A stretch of 64,000 nucleotides of DNA from CBDHFN01 sp965262605. GTDB lineage: Bacteria; Pseudomonadota; Alphaproteobacteria; JASGCL01. The notes under the pieces were generated by a model. That model was not told the DNA's origin. It saw only the letters and a program-made list of their open reading frames with translations, and made no database searches. The DNA lies in contig CBDHFN010000002.1 of the NCBI GenBank assembly GCA_965262605.1, positions 124,001-188,000 on the forward strand, read 5' to 3'. Of this stretch, positions 43,643-52,248 are shown one piece after another; positions within the stretch are counted from its first letter, which is position 1; each line of letters opens with the position of its first letter. The position numbers were made by a program, and so were the translations under genes.

Positions 43643-44095
43643 ATGAACAAACCAGCGCATAAAAATATTGAAAAATTCCAAGAAGCATTAATTGTGCCAT
43701 CAGATTATAATCCGATTGAAGATAAAAATGAATATATGAATCCGATAATGTTAGAATATTTTCGGTTAAAATTAATTAATTGGAAGAAAGATTTAATGAG
43801 CGGTTCACTGGAAGTCATTGAAGGTTTGCAAAATGATTCCGAAGGACAACCCGATGTTTTAGACCGCGCAACCAGCGATTCTTTACGAAATTTATCCTTA
43901 CGCACTAAGGACAGGGAACGCAAATTAATTATTAAAATTGACGAAGCCCTTGACCGCATAGTCGCAGGCACATTCGGATATTGCGAAGAAACCGATGAAC
44001 CCATCGGCGTGCGCCGTTTAGATGCCCGCCCAACCGCAACCTTGTGCATTAAAGCCCAAGAACGCCACGAATGGCTGGAAAAGAATCAAGAATGA
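43643..44095 (+). CDS. dksA: RNA polymerase-binding transcription factor DksA
   Basis: 150-residue DksA/TraR-type secondary-channel regulator that works with ppGpp. The coiled coil has the Asp-x-x-Asp-x-Ala-like tip (DVLDRATSDS), and the globular end reads GYCEETDEPIGVRRLDARP followed by TATLCIKAQERHE. Of the four zinc cysteines of E. coli DksA only two remain, which is usual in alphaproteobacteria. Its stop overlaps the start of the carbonic-anhydrase-like gene (ATGA). It is divergent from the redox operon. Confidence 0.94.
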   Translation: MNKPAHKNIEKFQEALIVPSDYNPIEDKNEYMNPIMLEYFRLKLINWKKDLMSGSLEVIEGLQNDSEGQPDVLDRATSDSLRNLSLRTKDRERKLIIKIDEALDRIVAGTFGYCEETDEPIGVRRLDARPTATLCIKAQERHEWLEKNQE

Positions 44096-44640
44096 AACCC
44101 TTCATCAGCGATTTTCAGGGTAAATACCCGCAAATTCACCCCAATGCACGAATCGCCGCCAATGCCGTCATTATTGGCGATGTAGAAATCGGCGCAGATT
44201 CGTCCATTTGGTATGGTTGCGTGATTCGCGGCGATGTTAACCGCATTGAAATTGGGCAAAAAGTCAATATTCAAGATGGTTCAGTCGTCCACGGGCAAAG
44301 TTTTGGCGCAAAAACTATCATCGGCGATTTTGTTTCAATCGGGCATTTGGCGTTAATTCATGCGTGTATTTTGCAAGATTATAGCTTTGTCGGCATGAAG
44401 GCTTGCGTGATGAATAATGCCCTTATTGAATCAAAATGCCTTATTGCCGCAGGTTCTTTGGTTGGCAATAATAAAACTTGCGGGGCGAATCGGGTATTTA
44501 TTGGCAATCCCGCCCGCGAATTACGCCCTTGTTCTGAATCGGATTATAAATTAATGGAATTTACTTTCACAAATTATGTTGAATTAGCCGCCAAACAATT
44601 ACCAAGCGCGGCTGATTGGGGCATATCATGCGTGAATTAG
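44092..44640 (+). CDS. Gamma-carbonic-anhydrase-like hexapeptide-repeat protein
   Basis: Left-handed beta-helix protein of the gamma-CA/YrdA family. Repeats of the NAVIIGDVEIGADSS, SIWYGCVIRGD and NIQDGSVVHG kind fill the first two thirds. The metal-binding histidines are in VVHGQ and SIGHLALIHAC. The C-terminal helix packs on the prism. The start is taken at ATG 44092, overlapping dksA, rather than 44071. Many bacterial members lack proven anhydrase activity, so function is only probable. Confidence 0.9.
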   Translation: MKPFISDFQGKYPQIHPNARIAANAVIIGDVEIGADSSIWYGCVIRGDVNRIEIGQKVNIQDGSVVHGQSFGAKTIIGDFVSIGHLALIHACILQDYSFVGMKACVMNNALIESKCLIAAGSLVGNNKTCGANRVFIGNPARELRPCSESDYKLMEFTFTNYVELAAKQLPSAADWGISCVN

Positions 44641-45194
44641 TCATTGCCAGCCATAATAAAGACAAAATATACGAATTTTCTGTGATTTTTCCACAATTTA
44701 AGATTCGCGGTGCCTATGAATTTAATTTATCCGAACCCGAAGAAAATGGGCAAGATTTTAAAGAAAATGCCTTGATTAAAGCTCAATATTTCTTTAATCA
44801 AACGGGCATTGCTTGTTTAGCCGATGATTCGGGCTTGTCCGTATGCGGTTTAAACAACATGCCCGGTGTTTTTTCGGCAAGATGGGCGATAAACAAAGAT
44901 TTTAAGCCAGCCATGAATAAAATTCAAGCATTATTGGGCGATAACCCCAACCGCCAAGCCTTTTTTTCATGCGCATTATGCTATTATGATGCGGCACAAC
45001 AAATTACTACCCAAGGCGAAACTCATGGGCAATTAGTCTTTCCCGCCCGTGGCACAATGGGGTTTGGTTATGATGCAATTTTTGTTGCCGATGGCGCGGA
45101 TTTAACTTTTGGTGAAATGACTATTGCGCAAAAAAATAAATACTCCCATCGCATCAAAGCCATAAATCAATTAATAAAGCTTTTGGCATTATAA
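44628..45194 (+). CDS. rdgB: XTP/dITP diphosphatase (RdgB/HAM1 family)
   Basis: House-cleaning nucleotide pyrophosphatase that removes deaminated purine NTPs such as ITP and XTP. Signature segments are VIASHNKDKIYEF at the start, CLADDSGLSVCGLNNMPGVFSARW in the middle, and the closing GYDAIFVADGADLTFGEM followed by KNKYSHR. Length 188 from ATG 44628 is normal; the frame also opens at 44616. It overlaps the gamma-carbonic-anhydrase-like gene by 13 bases. Confidence 0.94.
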   Translation: MRELVIASHNKDKIYEFSVIFPQFKIRGAYEFNLSEPEENGQDFKENALIKAQYFFNQTGIACLADDSGLSVCGLNNMPGVFSARWAINKDFKPAMNKIQALLGDNPNRQAFFSCALCYYDAAQQITTQGETHGQLVFPARGTMGFGYDAIFVADGADLTFGEMTIAQKNKYSHRIKAINQLIKLLAL

Positions 45195-45234
45195 TAAACT
45201 TGATTAAATCAATGGTTTAAATTACAATAACTTT

Positions 45235-45804
45235 ATGAAAAAATTATCCATCACAGTTTATTGTAGCGCGCGCGACACAATCGCGGACCATTATATTAAT
45301 TTAGCGTATGATTTAGGTGTCGCCATGGCAATGCAAAATTTCACGCTGGTTTATGGCGGTGGTGGCAATGGCATGATGGGGGCGGTGGCGCGTGGTTGCT
45401 TTAATAATGGCGGTGAAGTTATCGGCGTAATCCCGCAATTTTTATTGGAATATGAAGGCAATGATGATTCAATCAATACAAGATGTATTATTACCGAAAC
45501 TATGTCGGAACGCAAGCGGATTTTAGGCTTGCACGCCGATGGTTTTATTGTGATGGCGGGCGGAGTCGGCACATTAGAGGAATTTATGGAAGTCTTAACT
45601 TGGAAAACACTAAAACGGCATAATTTACCCATTGTTTTGCTTGACCCGAATGGATATTGGCAAAATTTTCATGAATTAATCGCAAAAATGATTGAATTAG
45701 ATTTTTGTTCCAATATGGTTTTAAATCAATTTGTTGTGTGCAAAACAATCGCCGAATCGCTTGAATATATTGAAATTCAGCAAAAATCACAATATTTTAT
45801 TTAA
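45235..45804 (+). CDS. LOG-family (TIGR00730) protein, cytokinin-type nucleoside monophosphate phosphoribohydrolase
   Basis: Rossmann-fold enzyme that cleaves the ribose-phosphate from a modified or plain purine nucleotide. The nucleotide-binding loop reads TLVYGGGGNGMMGAVARG and the catalytic loop VMAGGVGTLEEFMEVLTW, where Ala replaces the usual Pro of PGGxGTxxE. MSERKRIL provides the conserved Arg. Length 189 is typical. It lies 40 bases after rdgB. Whether it acts on cytokinin or AMP-like compounds cannot be told. Confidence 0.9.
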   Translation: MKKLSITVYCSARDTIADHYINLAYDLGVAMAMQNFTLVYGGGGNGMMGAVARGCFNNGGEVIGVIPQFLLEYEGNDDSINTRCIITETMSERKRILGLHADGFIVMAGGVGTLEEFMEVLTWKTLKRHNLPIVLLDPNGYWQNFHELIAKMIELDFCSNMVLNQFVVCKTIAESLEYIEIQQKSQYFI

Positions 45805-45844
45805 ATTTAATTGACTCAAAATTTTATAAAAATGAAAATGAATC

Positions 45845-45872
45845 TTGCATTATGAATTTTATATGATATATT
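45845..45872 (+). promoter_or_regulatory. Promoter of peptide ABC importer operon
   Basis: TTGCAT (45845-45850), 16-base spacer, TATATT (45867-45872). Only 7 bases separate it from ATG 45880 and there is no ribosome binding site, so a leaderless message is possible. Confidence 0.4.
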
Positions 45873-45879
45873 TTTATAT

Positions 45880-46815
45880 ATGTTAAAGTATTTATTAAAC
45901 AGGGTGGGAACTTTAATCATCACAATGGCAACGCTTAGCGTTATTTTATTTGCCATGATGGAATTAAATTTACCAAAATTAGCCCGCGAAATGACCACGC
46001 TTCGCGCATCTGATTCGGATGTTGAAATTTGGTTGCAAGACGAAGGCTTCCGCCGTCCGATAATTGTTCGTTATACCGAATGGGTTTCAGGATTCGTGAT
46101 TGGCGAAATGGGAAAATCATATAAAAAAGACCGCAAAGTATCAAAAATCATGGGCGAGAAATTAGTGAACACCGCTTATTTAATGGGTTTAACCATGCTT
46201 ATCATGGTTTCTTTTGGATTGGTTTTAGGAATTATTGCAGGCATGAAGGAGGGCTCGTGGTTTGACAAATTTATCTCCATTTTTTCCATCACCACAACTT
46301 CAGTGCCTGATTATGTCAGTGGTGTTGTGTTTATGATAGTTTTTGGCGTGGTTTTGCAATGGTTGCCGCCGATTTCTAAAACTTTATATGGCAATATTGG
46401 CATTGAACATATGATTTTGCCAGCTTTAAGCCTTTCGTTATATGGCTTGGGCTATATTGCCCGCATGACACGCGCATCAATGGTTGAGGTAATGACCGCG
46501 CAATATATCCGCACCGCTATTCTAAAAGGCATGCCTTATAAACGGGTGATTTTGAAACATGCGCTTCGCAATGCGTTAATTGCGCCATTCACGGTGATAG
46601 TATTACAAATTCCGTGGTTGCTTACCGGGGTTGTGGCGATTGAATTGTTATTTAGCTATGAAGGCTTTGGCAAATTGCTTTTAGATGCCGCAACAACGAA
46701 CGATATTCCATTAGTTATGGCTTGCGCGATGGTCACGGTTTTTGTGGTGGTTAGCACACAAATATTATCGGATGTCGGCTATATGTATTTAAATCCAAGG
46801 ATTCGTAAATCATGA
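45880..46815 (+). CDS. Peptide/nickel-type ABC transporter permease (DppB-like)
   Basis: Inner-membrane permease of the peptide/opine/nickel uptake family, with six helices. The cytosolic coupling loop carries the EAA-type motif YIRTAILKGMPYKRVILKHAL followed by RNALIAPFT. The first helix and periplasmic loop (about 10-100) are typical of DppB/OppB. Length 311 is normal. It overlaps the second permease gene by 4 bases. No ribosome binding site is visible before ATG 45880. Substrate is unknown. Confidence 0.92.
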   Translation: MLKYLLNRVGTLIITMATLSVILFAMMELNLPKLAREMTTLRASDSDVEIWLQDEGFRRPIIVRYTEWVSGFVIGEMGKSYKKDRKVSKIMGEKLVNTAYLMGLTMLIMVSFGLVLGIIAGMKEGSWFDKFISIFSITTTSVPDYVSGVVFMIVFGVVLQWLPPISKTLYGNIGIEHMILPALSLSLYGLGYIARMTRASMVEVMTAQYIRTAILKGMPYKRVILKHALRNALIAPFTVIVLQIPWLLTGVVAIELLFSYEGFGKLLLDAATTNDIPLVMACAMVTVFVVVSTQILSDVGYMYLNPRIRKS

Positions 46816-47645
46816 GAGCATTAGCAAATTTTTGGATTCATAGCTCTAACACCACGCGATTTGGCGTAATTTTATCAGTATTTTGGGTTTTGGTTGCAAT
46901 GATTTCAATATACTGGACTCCATATGATTATAATCATAATTATGAACTTAATTTAAAACCATTAAGCGTATTGCATGGCGATTTATTTTTATTGGGCACG
47001 GATAATTTGGGGCGCGATATTGTTTCAAGGCTGATGATTGGCGCAAGAAATGTTATTTTTTATGCGACTTCGGCAACATTTGTTGCTTATATTATTGGCG
47101 TTTGCATGGGGTTAATTGCGGGTTATTACCGCGGCTTAGTTGACAGCTTAATGTCATATGGCGCGAATTTAATTTTATCATTTCCCGTGGTGGTTTTATA
47201 TATTATCATTGCGTCTACTTTTACGCAAAGCGGCTATTCCATTTTTTTTGCCGTTGTATTTGCGTCAAGCCCGGGAATTTACCGCATTGTGCGCGGCTTA
47301 ACCATGGATATTTGCACAAGGGATTATATTTACGCTTCACAAACCCGTGGTGAAAATATCTTTTATTTGCTTTTTGTTGATATATTGCCCAATGTGCGCG
47401 GACCATTAATCGTGGATTTTTGCTTGCGCATTGGTTATACCACGATTCAATTAGGCTTTTTGGCGTTTATCGGTTTAGGATTATCAAAACAAGAACCCGA
47501 TTGGGGGCAAATGATTCGCGATTATTTATCCGAAGTCATCGGTAATTATTACATGATTTTAGGACCATCAATTTCCCTTGTCACCCTTGTTTTAGGCATA
47601 AATTTATTAGCCGATGGCATTCGTGAATATAGCGTGAAGGATTAA
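46812..47645 (+). CDS. Peptide/nickel-type ABC transporter permease (DppC-like)
   Basis: Second permease subunit. The family N-terminal pattern LFLLGTDNLGRDIVSRLMIGAR is clear, and the coupling loop reads RDYIYASQTRGENIFYLLFVDILPN, matching OppC/DppC. LGFLAFIGLGLSKQEPDWGQMIRD closes the membrane domain. Length 277 is typical. It overlaps the DppB-like gene by 4 bases, and the ATPase gene follows 4 bases later. Together the three encode a complete importer except for the binding protein. Confidence 0.93.
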   Translation: MRALANFWIHSSNTTRFGVILSVFWVLVAMISIYWTPYDYNHNYELNLKPLSVLHGDLFLLGTDNLGRDIVSRLMIGARNVIFYATSATFVAYIIGVCMGLIAGYYRGLVDSLMSYGANLILSFPVVVLYIIIASTFTQSGYSIFFAVVFASSPGIYRIVRGLTMDICTRDYIYASQTRGENIFYLLFVDILPNVRGPLIVDFCLRIGYTTIQLGFLAFIGLGLSKQEPDWGQMIRDYLSEVIGNYYMILGPSISLVTLVLGINLLADGIREYSVKD

Positions 47646-47649
47646 GCGC

Positions 47650-49647
47650 ATGAACGACATAATTTTAGAATGCAGAAATCTGGCAATATCCTATTTTACC
47701 AAAGATGGTGAAGTTCCCGCTGTTTTTGATTTTAATATGAAAATTAAAAAAGGCGAATCAATGGGGCTTGTCGGCGAATCAGGTTGTGGCAAATCCACGG
47801 TGGCTTTGGCTATCATGAATTATATGGGTAAGAATGGCAAAATTGTCGGCGGGCAAATCTTGTTCCAAGGGCAAAATATGCTGGATATGAAGGAAAATGA
47901 TTTAAATAAATTGCGCGGTAATGGCTTGGCGATGGTTTATCAAGAACCCATGGCGTCGTTAAACCCATCAATGCTGATAAGCGAGCAATTGATGGAAATT
48001 CCCATGATTCATCGTCAAGTTAGCGAAACAGAAGCCCGCAAACAAGCGTTTGAAATTCTGAACAAAGTTAAAATTCCTGACCCGAATCGCGTCTTAAACG
48101 CCTATCCGCATCAGATTTCGGGCGGACAACAACAACGAATCGTCATTGCCATGGCGTTATTATCGCAACCAAAATTATTGCTTTTGGACGAACCGACCAC
48201 GGCGCTTGATGTTACAGTTGAAGCGGGTATTGTTGATTTAATTGCAAGTATCGCCAAGGAGCAAGGCACAAGTCTTTTATATATTTCCCATAATTTAGGC
48301 TTAATTTATGAAACTTGTCAAAATATCACCGTGATGTATTCAGGGCAAGCGGTTGAGCAAGGAAGCGTGCGCGAAGTATTTAGCACCATGCGCCACCCTT
48401 ACACAAGGGGGCTTTTTAACGCCATTCCCCTGCCAAGTGCTAATAAATTCACGCGCCCATTAATTCCAATTCCCGGTCAATTACCCTTGCCGCATGAACG
48501 ACCACAGGGGTGTAATTTTGGTCCAAGATGCGAATTTTTTGATAATGAGCTTTGCGGTAAAGATATAATGATGCAAGAAATTTCCAAGGGGCATGATTCA
48601 CGATGCGCCAAAGTTGCCCAAATTAATTGGCAAGCCGAACCAAAATTCAAACCCGTTATTACCAAAAATCCTTCTGATGAAATTGTTTTGGATGTCGTTA
48701 ATTTACAAAAATATTATCCGATAAATATTGGCATGTTTGGGTCGGAAAAACGCACAATTAAAGCCAATGAACATATTAATTTTACCGCAAAAAAAGGGCA
48801 AACTTTGGCGATTGTTGGCGAATCGGGTTGTGGCAAGTCAACTTTGGCTAAAATTTTGATGGGTTTAGAAAATGCCACGGGCGGTAAAGTGCATTTCATG
48901 GGCGAAGATATTCAAAACACCCATGTTAATGAACGGGGCGCAAAATTAGTCGCCAATTTACAAATGATTTTTCAAAATCCTTTTGATACGCTAAATCCAT
49001 CGCAAACTATTGGGTTTCAAATCAGGCGCGTATTGCAAAAATTCGGTATTGGTAAAAATAGCACCGAACGCGAAGATATGATGCTGAATTTATTAGACCG
49101 CGTGAAATTACCCCGCGAATTTGCCCGCCGTAAGCCAAGGCAATTATCGGGCGGACAAAAACAACGCATTGGCATTGCGCGCGCCTTTGCTGGCAAGCCA
49201 AGCATGGTAATTGCCGATGAACCAGTCTCTGCACTAGATGTCTCTGTGCAAGCCGCGGTTACGGAATTATTAATGGAAATTCAACAACAAAACGATACAA
49301 CCATGGTTTTTATCAGCCATGATTTATCCTTAGTTCGCTATATAGCCGACGAAGTTGTGGTAATTTACTTGGGGCATATTGTTGAAAAAGGCAAAATTGA
49401 CGAAGTATTTAATAACCCGCAACATCCATATACAAAGGCATTATTATCATCGGTGCCTGTTGCCGATATTAACCACCAAAAATCGCGCATTATTCTTGAC
49501 GGCGAAATTCCTTCGGCGATTAATCCGCCAAGTGGTTGCAAATTTCACACCCGATGCCCAAGCTATATCGGCGATATTTGCAAAAATTCTGAACCAAAAA
49601 CCAACCAAATTACGCCATCGCACAGCACAGCTTGTCATTTGCAATAA
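47650..49647 (+). CDS. Fused DppD-DppF-type ABC transporter ATPase
   Basis: 665 residues holding two complete ATPase domains in one chain. The first spans about 1-330 with Walker A GESGCGKSTVALAIM, signature QISGGQQQRIVIA and Walker B LLLDEPTTALD. The second spans about 340-660 with GESGCGKSTLAKIL, LSGGQKQRIGIARA and VIADEPVSALD. Both halves end in the cysteine-containing tail of the OppD/F family (for example CNFGPRCEFF and CKFHTRCPSY). The fusion is common in peptide and GsiA-type importers. Its last 13 bases overlap the convergent radical-SAM gene. Confidence 0.94.
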   Translation: MNDIILECRNLAISYFTKDGEVPAVFDFNMKIKKGESMGLVGESGCGKSTVALAIMNYMGKNGKIVGGQILFQGQNMLDMKENDLNKLRGNGLAMVYQEPMASLNPSMLISEQLMEIPMIHRQVSETEARKQAFEILNKVKIPDPNRVLNAYPHQISGGQQQRIVIAMALLSQPKLLLLDEPTTALDVTVEAGIVDLIASIAKEQGTSLLYISHNLGLIYETCQNITVMYSGQAVEQGSVREVFSTMRHPYTRGLFNAIPLPSANKFTRPLIPIPGQLPLPHERPQGCNFGPRCEFFDNELCGKDIMMQEISKGHDSRCAKVAQINWQAEPKFKPVITKNPSDEIVLDVVNLQKYYPINIGMFGSEKRTIKANEHINFTAKKGQTLAIVGESGCGKSTLAKILMGLENATGGKVHFMGEDIQNTHVNERGAKLVANLQMIFQNPFDTLNPSQTIGFQIRRVLQKFGIGKNSTEREDMMLNLLDRVKLPREFARRKPRQLSGGQKQRIGIARAFAGKPSMVIADEPVSALDVSVQAAVTELLMEIQQQNDTTMVFISHDLSLVRYIADEVVVIYLGHIVEKGKIDEVFNNPQHPYTKALLSSVPVADINHQKSRIILDGEIPSAINPPSGCKFHTRCPSYIGDICKNSEPKTNQITPSHSTACHLQ

Positions 49648-50996
49648 TTAATTTCTATCACGCCTTTTTGCCATAAAAAATGCGTTAATTCGTGCATTTC
49701 AAGGGGAATTTCGCTAAATTTCGTCAATGTCTTAAACCGATTGATGAAATTAATTATTTCTTGATTGGGCATTGTCGCATAAAATATCCGCAATATATGA
49801 TATGGGCTGACGGCTTTGACAATGGCATTTTCTTCAATAATTTCTATATTTGCTTGCATTTGCAATTCATCATTGGGCAATAATTTATCGCGCATGGTAG
49901 TTTTTCGTATATTATCAATAAAATCTTTAATATCTTGAAAATTTTCATAGCGGCTTTGGGCAATAAATTCCGTGCCATCGGGAAATTTATCGCTGGCATT
50001 TATTGGCACGACTAAGCTAATAGTTCGTTTTACTAAATTTAAAACAAATCCATATACGCAACTGATAGTTTCGTGGGTTAAATCAATTGCTTCTGATTTT
50101 TCTTTTTCATGGTGTCCGCGGGCTTGGTTTTCTAAAAATCTGCGCCTTGCATGCCCACTATTTGCGACTGCAAGCATGGAGCCATGCGCCAATTGCGCAA
50201 AACTTATGTCAATCAATTCTTCATTATCAAATAATTGGAAAATTTTATCAAGCTGGCGCAAGGAATATACCGAAAATCGCAAACCCGGTCCGGGTTTATT
50301 ATTTATCATTTTCTTAATTTTTAAGACTCTGTCGGGATATTTATCCGCCAAAGCCGTAGTCATCGCAGGATGCGCGTCATTAACTTGATAAAAAATTTCT
50401 GAAAATAAATGATAATCAGGGTGGTCCAACGGATCGGTGGCGTAATATAAAAAGCCATTTTGGGCATTTTCATGCAAAAAAGTCTTAAAATAAAGCAAAA
50501 TTTCGCGAAATAATTGCATATTTTGCGCCGAAGTTTCATAAAATCCCCGAAATTTATCCGCACCCACGCCACAAAACCAACACCCCCCCGTGCACCCATC
50601 AGTTAATTCAATGCCAAACGGCAATAATAATGCCATTTTGGCGCGCGCCTCGCCAGTCATAAAATAATTGCGGTGCATCATGCGGTTGCGCCATTGTTTA
50701 AAATCTGCATCGGCGGAATCAAAACGGCTTCGGTCATAATAAAATTGCAAGACGCGATTAACCGATTGAAACACCTTATATAAGGCGATTTCTTGGTCAT
50801 TTAATAGATTTATGCCGTTCAAAAGCTCAAAATACGCGTCTTCGCGCCTATCCCAAAACCTTCTTGTCGCTTCGGCATTTAAGCCAATTCCCCATTTGTC
50901 AAATGCCAATTGCGGATTTTGCATTAATTCCACGCGAAATTTTTCATCCATCATGGAATATTCAATTAATTTTTTTGCTTGCGCGACTAAACTCAT
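49635..50996 (-). CDS. Radical-SAM protein resembling RiPP maturation (PoyD-like) amino-acid epimerases
   Basis: 453 residues. The iron-sulfur motif CTGGCWFC (Cys135, Cys139, Cys142) is the radical-SAM CX3CX2C. Residues 17-37 (DEKFRVELMQNPQLAFDKWG and the next Ile) match the DxxF-basic-x3-xxP-xxx-hydrophobic-G pattern of NHLP/Nif11-type leaders. RiPP epimerases of the 'radical SAM family RiPP maturation amino acid epimerase' type are of similar length and N-terminal layout. The start is ATG 50996; GTG 51005 is possible. No precursor gene lies beside it. It may act on the product of the NHLP locus 42 kb away. The enzymatic role is inferred. Confidence 0.78.
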   Translation of the reverse strand: MSLVAQAKKLIEYSMMDEKFRVELMQNPQLAFDKWGIGLNAEATRRFWDRREDAYFELLNGINLLNDQEIALYKVFQSVNRVLQFYYDRSRFDSADADFKQWRNRMMHRNYFMTGEARAKMALLLPFGIELTDGCTGGCWFCGVGADKFRGFYETSAQNMQLFREILLYFKTFLHENAQNGFLYYATDPLDHPDYHLFSEIFYQVNDAHPAMTTALADKYPDRVLKIKKMINNKPGPGLRFSVYSLRQLDKIFQLFDNEELIDISFAQLAHGSMLAVANSGHARRRFLENQARGHHEKEKSEAIDLTHETISCVYGFVLNLVKRTISLVVPINASDKFPDGTEFIAQSRYENFQDIKDFIDNIRKTTMRDKLLPNDELQMQANIEIIEENAIVKAVSPYHILRIFYATMPNQEIINFINRFKTLTKFSEIPLEMHELTHFLWQKGVIEINYCK

Positions 50997-51015
50997 TTCA
51001 ACCACCCCGATTTAT

Positions 51016-51046
51016 TTTATATTAACTTTTTTATTCAAATTGTCAA
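51016..51046 (-). promoter_or_regulatory. Promoter of radical-SAM gene
   Basis: TTGACA (51041-51046) and TATAAA (51016-51021) on the minus strand. The 19-base spacer is longer than ideal, so strength is uncertain. Confidence 0.35.
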
Positions 51047-51080
51047 TATATTTTATTGTGAATATATTAACATAAATGAA

Positions 51081-51800
51081 TTAATTTGGCGGTAAATCCC
51101 ATAATATTTTGGTAAGTTTAACGGCGTTTTCTAAATTTTCCATGGTAAATTCGGGGGAAAAATCATCATTACCAAAGCTTATAGCCCAATTAGCATCAGT
51201 TTTTTGAATAATATCTTGAATTTGGTCATGATGAAACCCCGTGGTGATATTGCCGCTATACACGGCACCGCCATCGGCTGTATTTAGCAAAAGTTTTAAT
51301 TCCAAAACGGGTGCGGGGGGCGTTATAGTCATAAAATATTTACCATTTTTATCATATCCCAAGGATATATTATGCCAATATAACCAGCATACTTTTTTGC
51401 GGTCGTATTTGTCAGTACGGCAAGAAATTTGGTAATCATCGTCATTGCCCCTTAAAAAAGGGGCGTGCGTATCTTTTTGCAATTGGGCATTGTAATTCGC
51501 GTAATTCACAATATAAAACGAACCATTAATATCGCCAATTTCTTGCAAATGAATAAAATTCTCTAAATATGGCAACTCGCTATACACACGGCAAGAAATT
51601 CTGCCTTCGGGCAAAATGGGTTTATTGCGCATTAATAAATGCGGAATAATTTGCCGTGGCGCGTTAAATTTTGCGGGACTGCCTTCATAAATTATATCGG
51701 GGCAAAACAGCAAATTCTCTGCCTTGGCATTTTTATAGCCCAAAAAGCAAACCACGCCTAAAATAGCAAAAAATTTAAAATAATTGACGCACGACTTCAT
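51081..51800 (-). CDS. Hypothetical secreted protein, 239 residues
   Basis: I do not recognise this family. A basic start (MKSCVNYFK) and a hydrophobic segment ending in NAKAE at residues 25-29 form a signal peptide with an AxA-type cleavage site. The mature part is rich in aromatic residues, with cysteines at LLFCPD, RISCRV, YQISCR and KVCWLYW that could form two disulfides. It looks beta-rich and soluble, a probable periplasmic protein. Its first 26 bases overlap the end of gmhB, so it is translated from that transcript. Confidence 0.75.
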   Translation of the reverse strand: MKSCVNYFKFFAILGVVCFLGYKNAKAENLLFCPDIIYEGSPAKFNAPRQIIPHLLMRNKPILPEGRISCRVYSELPYLENFIHLQEIGDINGSFYIVNYANYNAQLQKDTHAPFLRGNDDDYQISCRTDKYDRKKVCWLYWHNISLGYDKNGKYFMTITPPAPVLELKLLLNTADGGAVYSGNITTGFHHDQIQDIIQKTDANWAISFGNDDFSPEFTMENLENAVKLTKILWDLPPN

Positions 51801-52248
51801 ATAAAGACCCTGTTTTATAATAAGAAAATTTTATGCCGATTTTTTGTGCGCATTGCTCATCGGATAATTTATCGCCGATAAAAAAACAATCTTGCGCCTG
51901 TAAATCATAATCTAGAATAGCTTGCTTAACCAAAGCTGTATTGGGTTTGCGGCATGCGCAATTATCGCTTGGCAAATGCGGGCAATGATAAAATTGGCTT
52001 ATTTGCGTGCCGTGTTTTATCAAAGCCTGATTCATGGTTGCATGAAATAAATCCATTTGATTTTTAGTATAAAACCCGCGCCCGATGCCTGATTGATTGG
52101 TGATGACTATTGCTAAATATCCATTATCGGTGCTATATTTAACAGCGTCCATTGCGCCTTGAATAAATTTCAATTCGTCTGGTTTATGGGTATAACCATC
52201 GTCAAAATTAAGCGTGCCATCGCGGTCAAAAAATACGGCTTTACTCAT
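51775..52248 (-). CDS. gmhB: D-glycero-manno-heptose 1,7-bisphosphate 7-phosphatase (HAD family)
   Basis: HAD-superfamily phosphatase in ADP-heptose synthesis for the LPS inner core. The nucleophile motif is VFFDRDGTLN (Asp at position 8), motif II VITNQSGIGRG, and motif III/IV FFIGDKLSDEQCA. The zinc-binding loop typical of GmhB is seen as CPHLPSDNCACRKP. Length 157 is slightly short but usual for the group. It overlaps the PEP-synthase regulator gene by 4 bases. Histidinol-phosphatase-like relatives share these motifs, so the sugar specificity is likely, not certain. Confidence 0.87.
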   Translation of the reverse strand: MSKAVFFDRDGTLNFDDGYTHKPDELKFIQGAMDAVKYSTDNGYLAIVITNQSGIGRGFYTKNQMDLFHATMNQALIKHGTQISQFYHCPHLPSDNCACRKPNTALVKQAILDYDLQAQDCFFIGDKLSDEQCAQKIGIKFSYYKTGSLYEVVRQLF

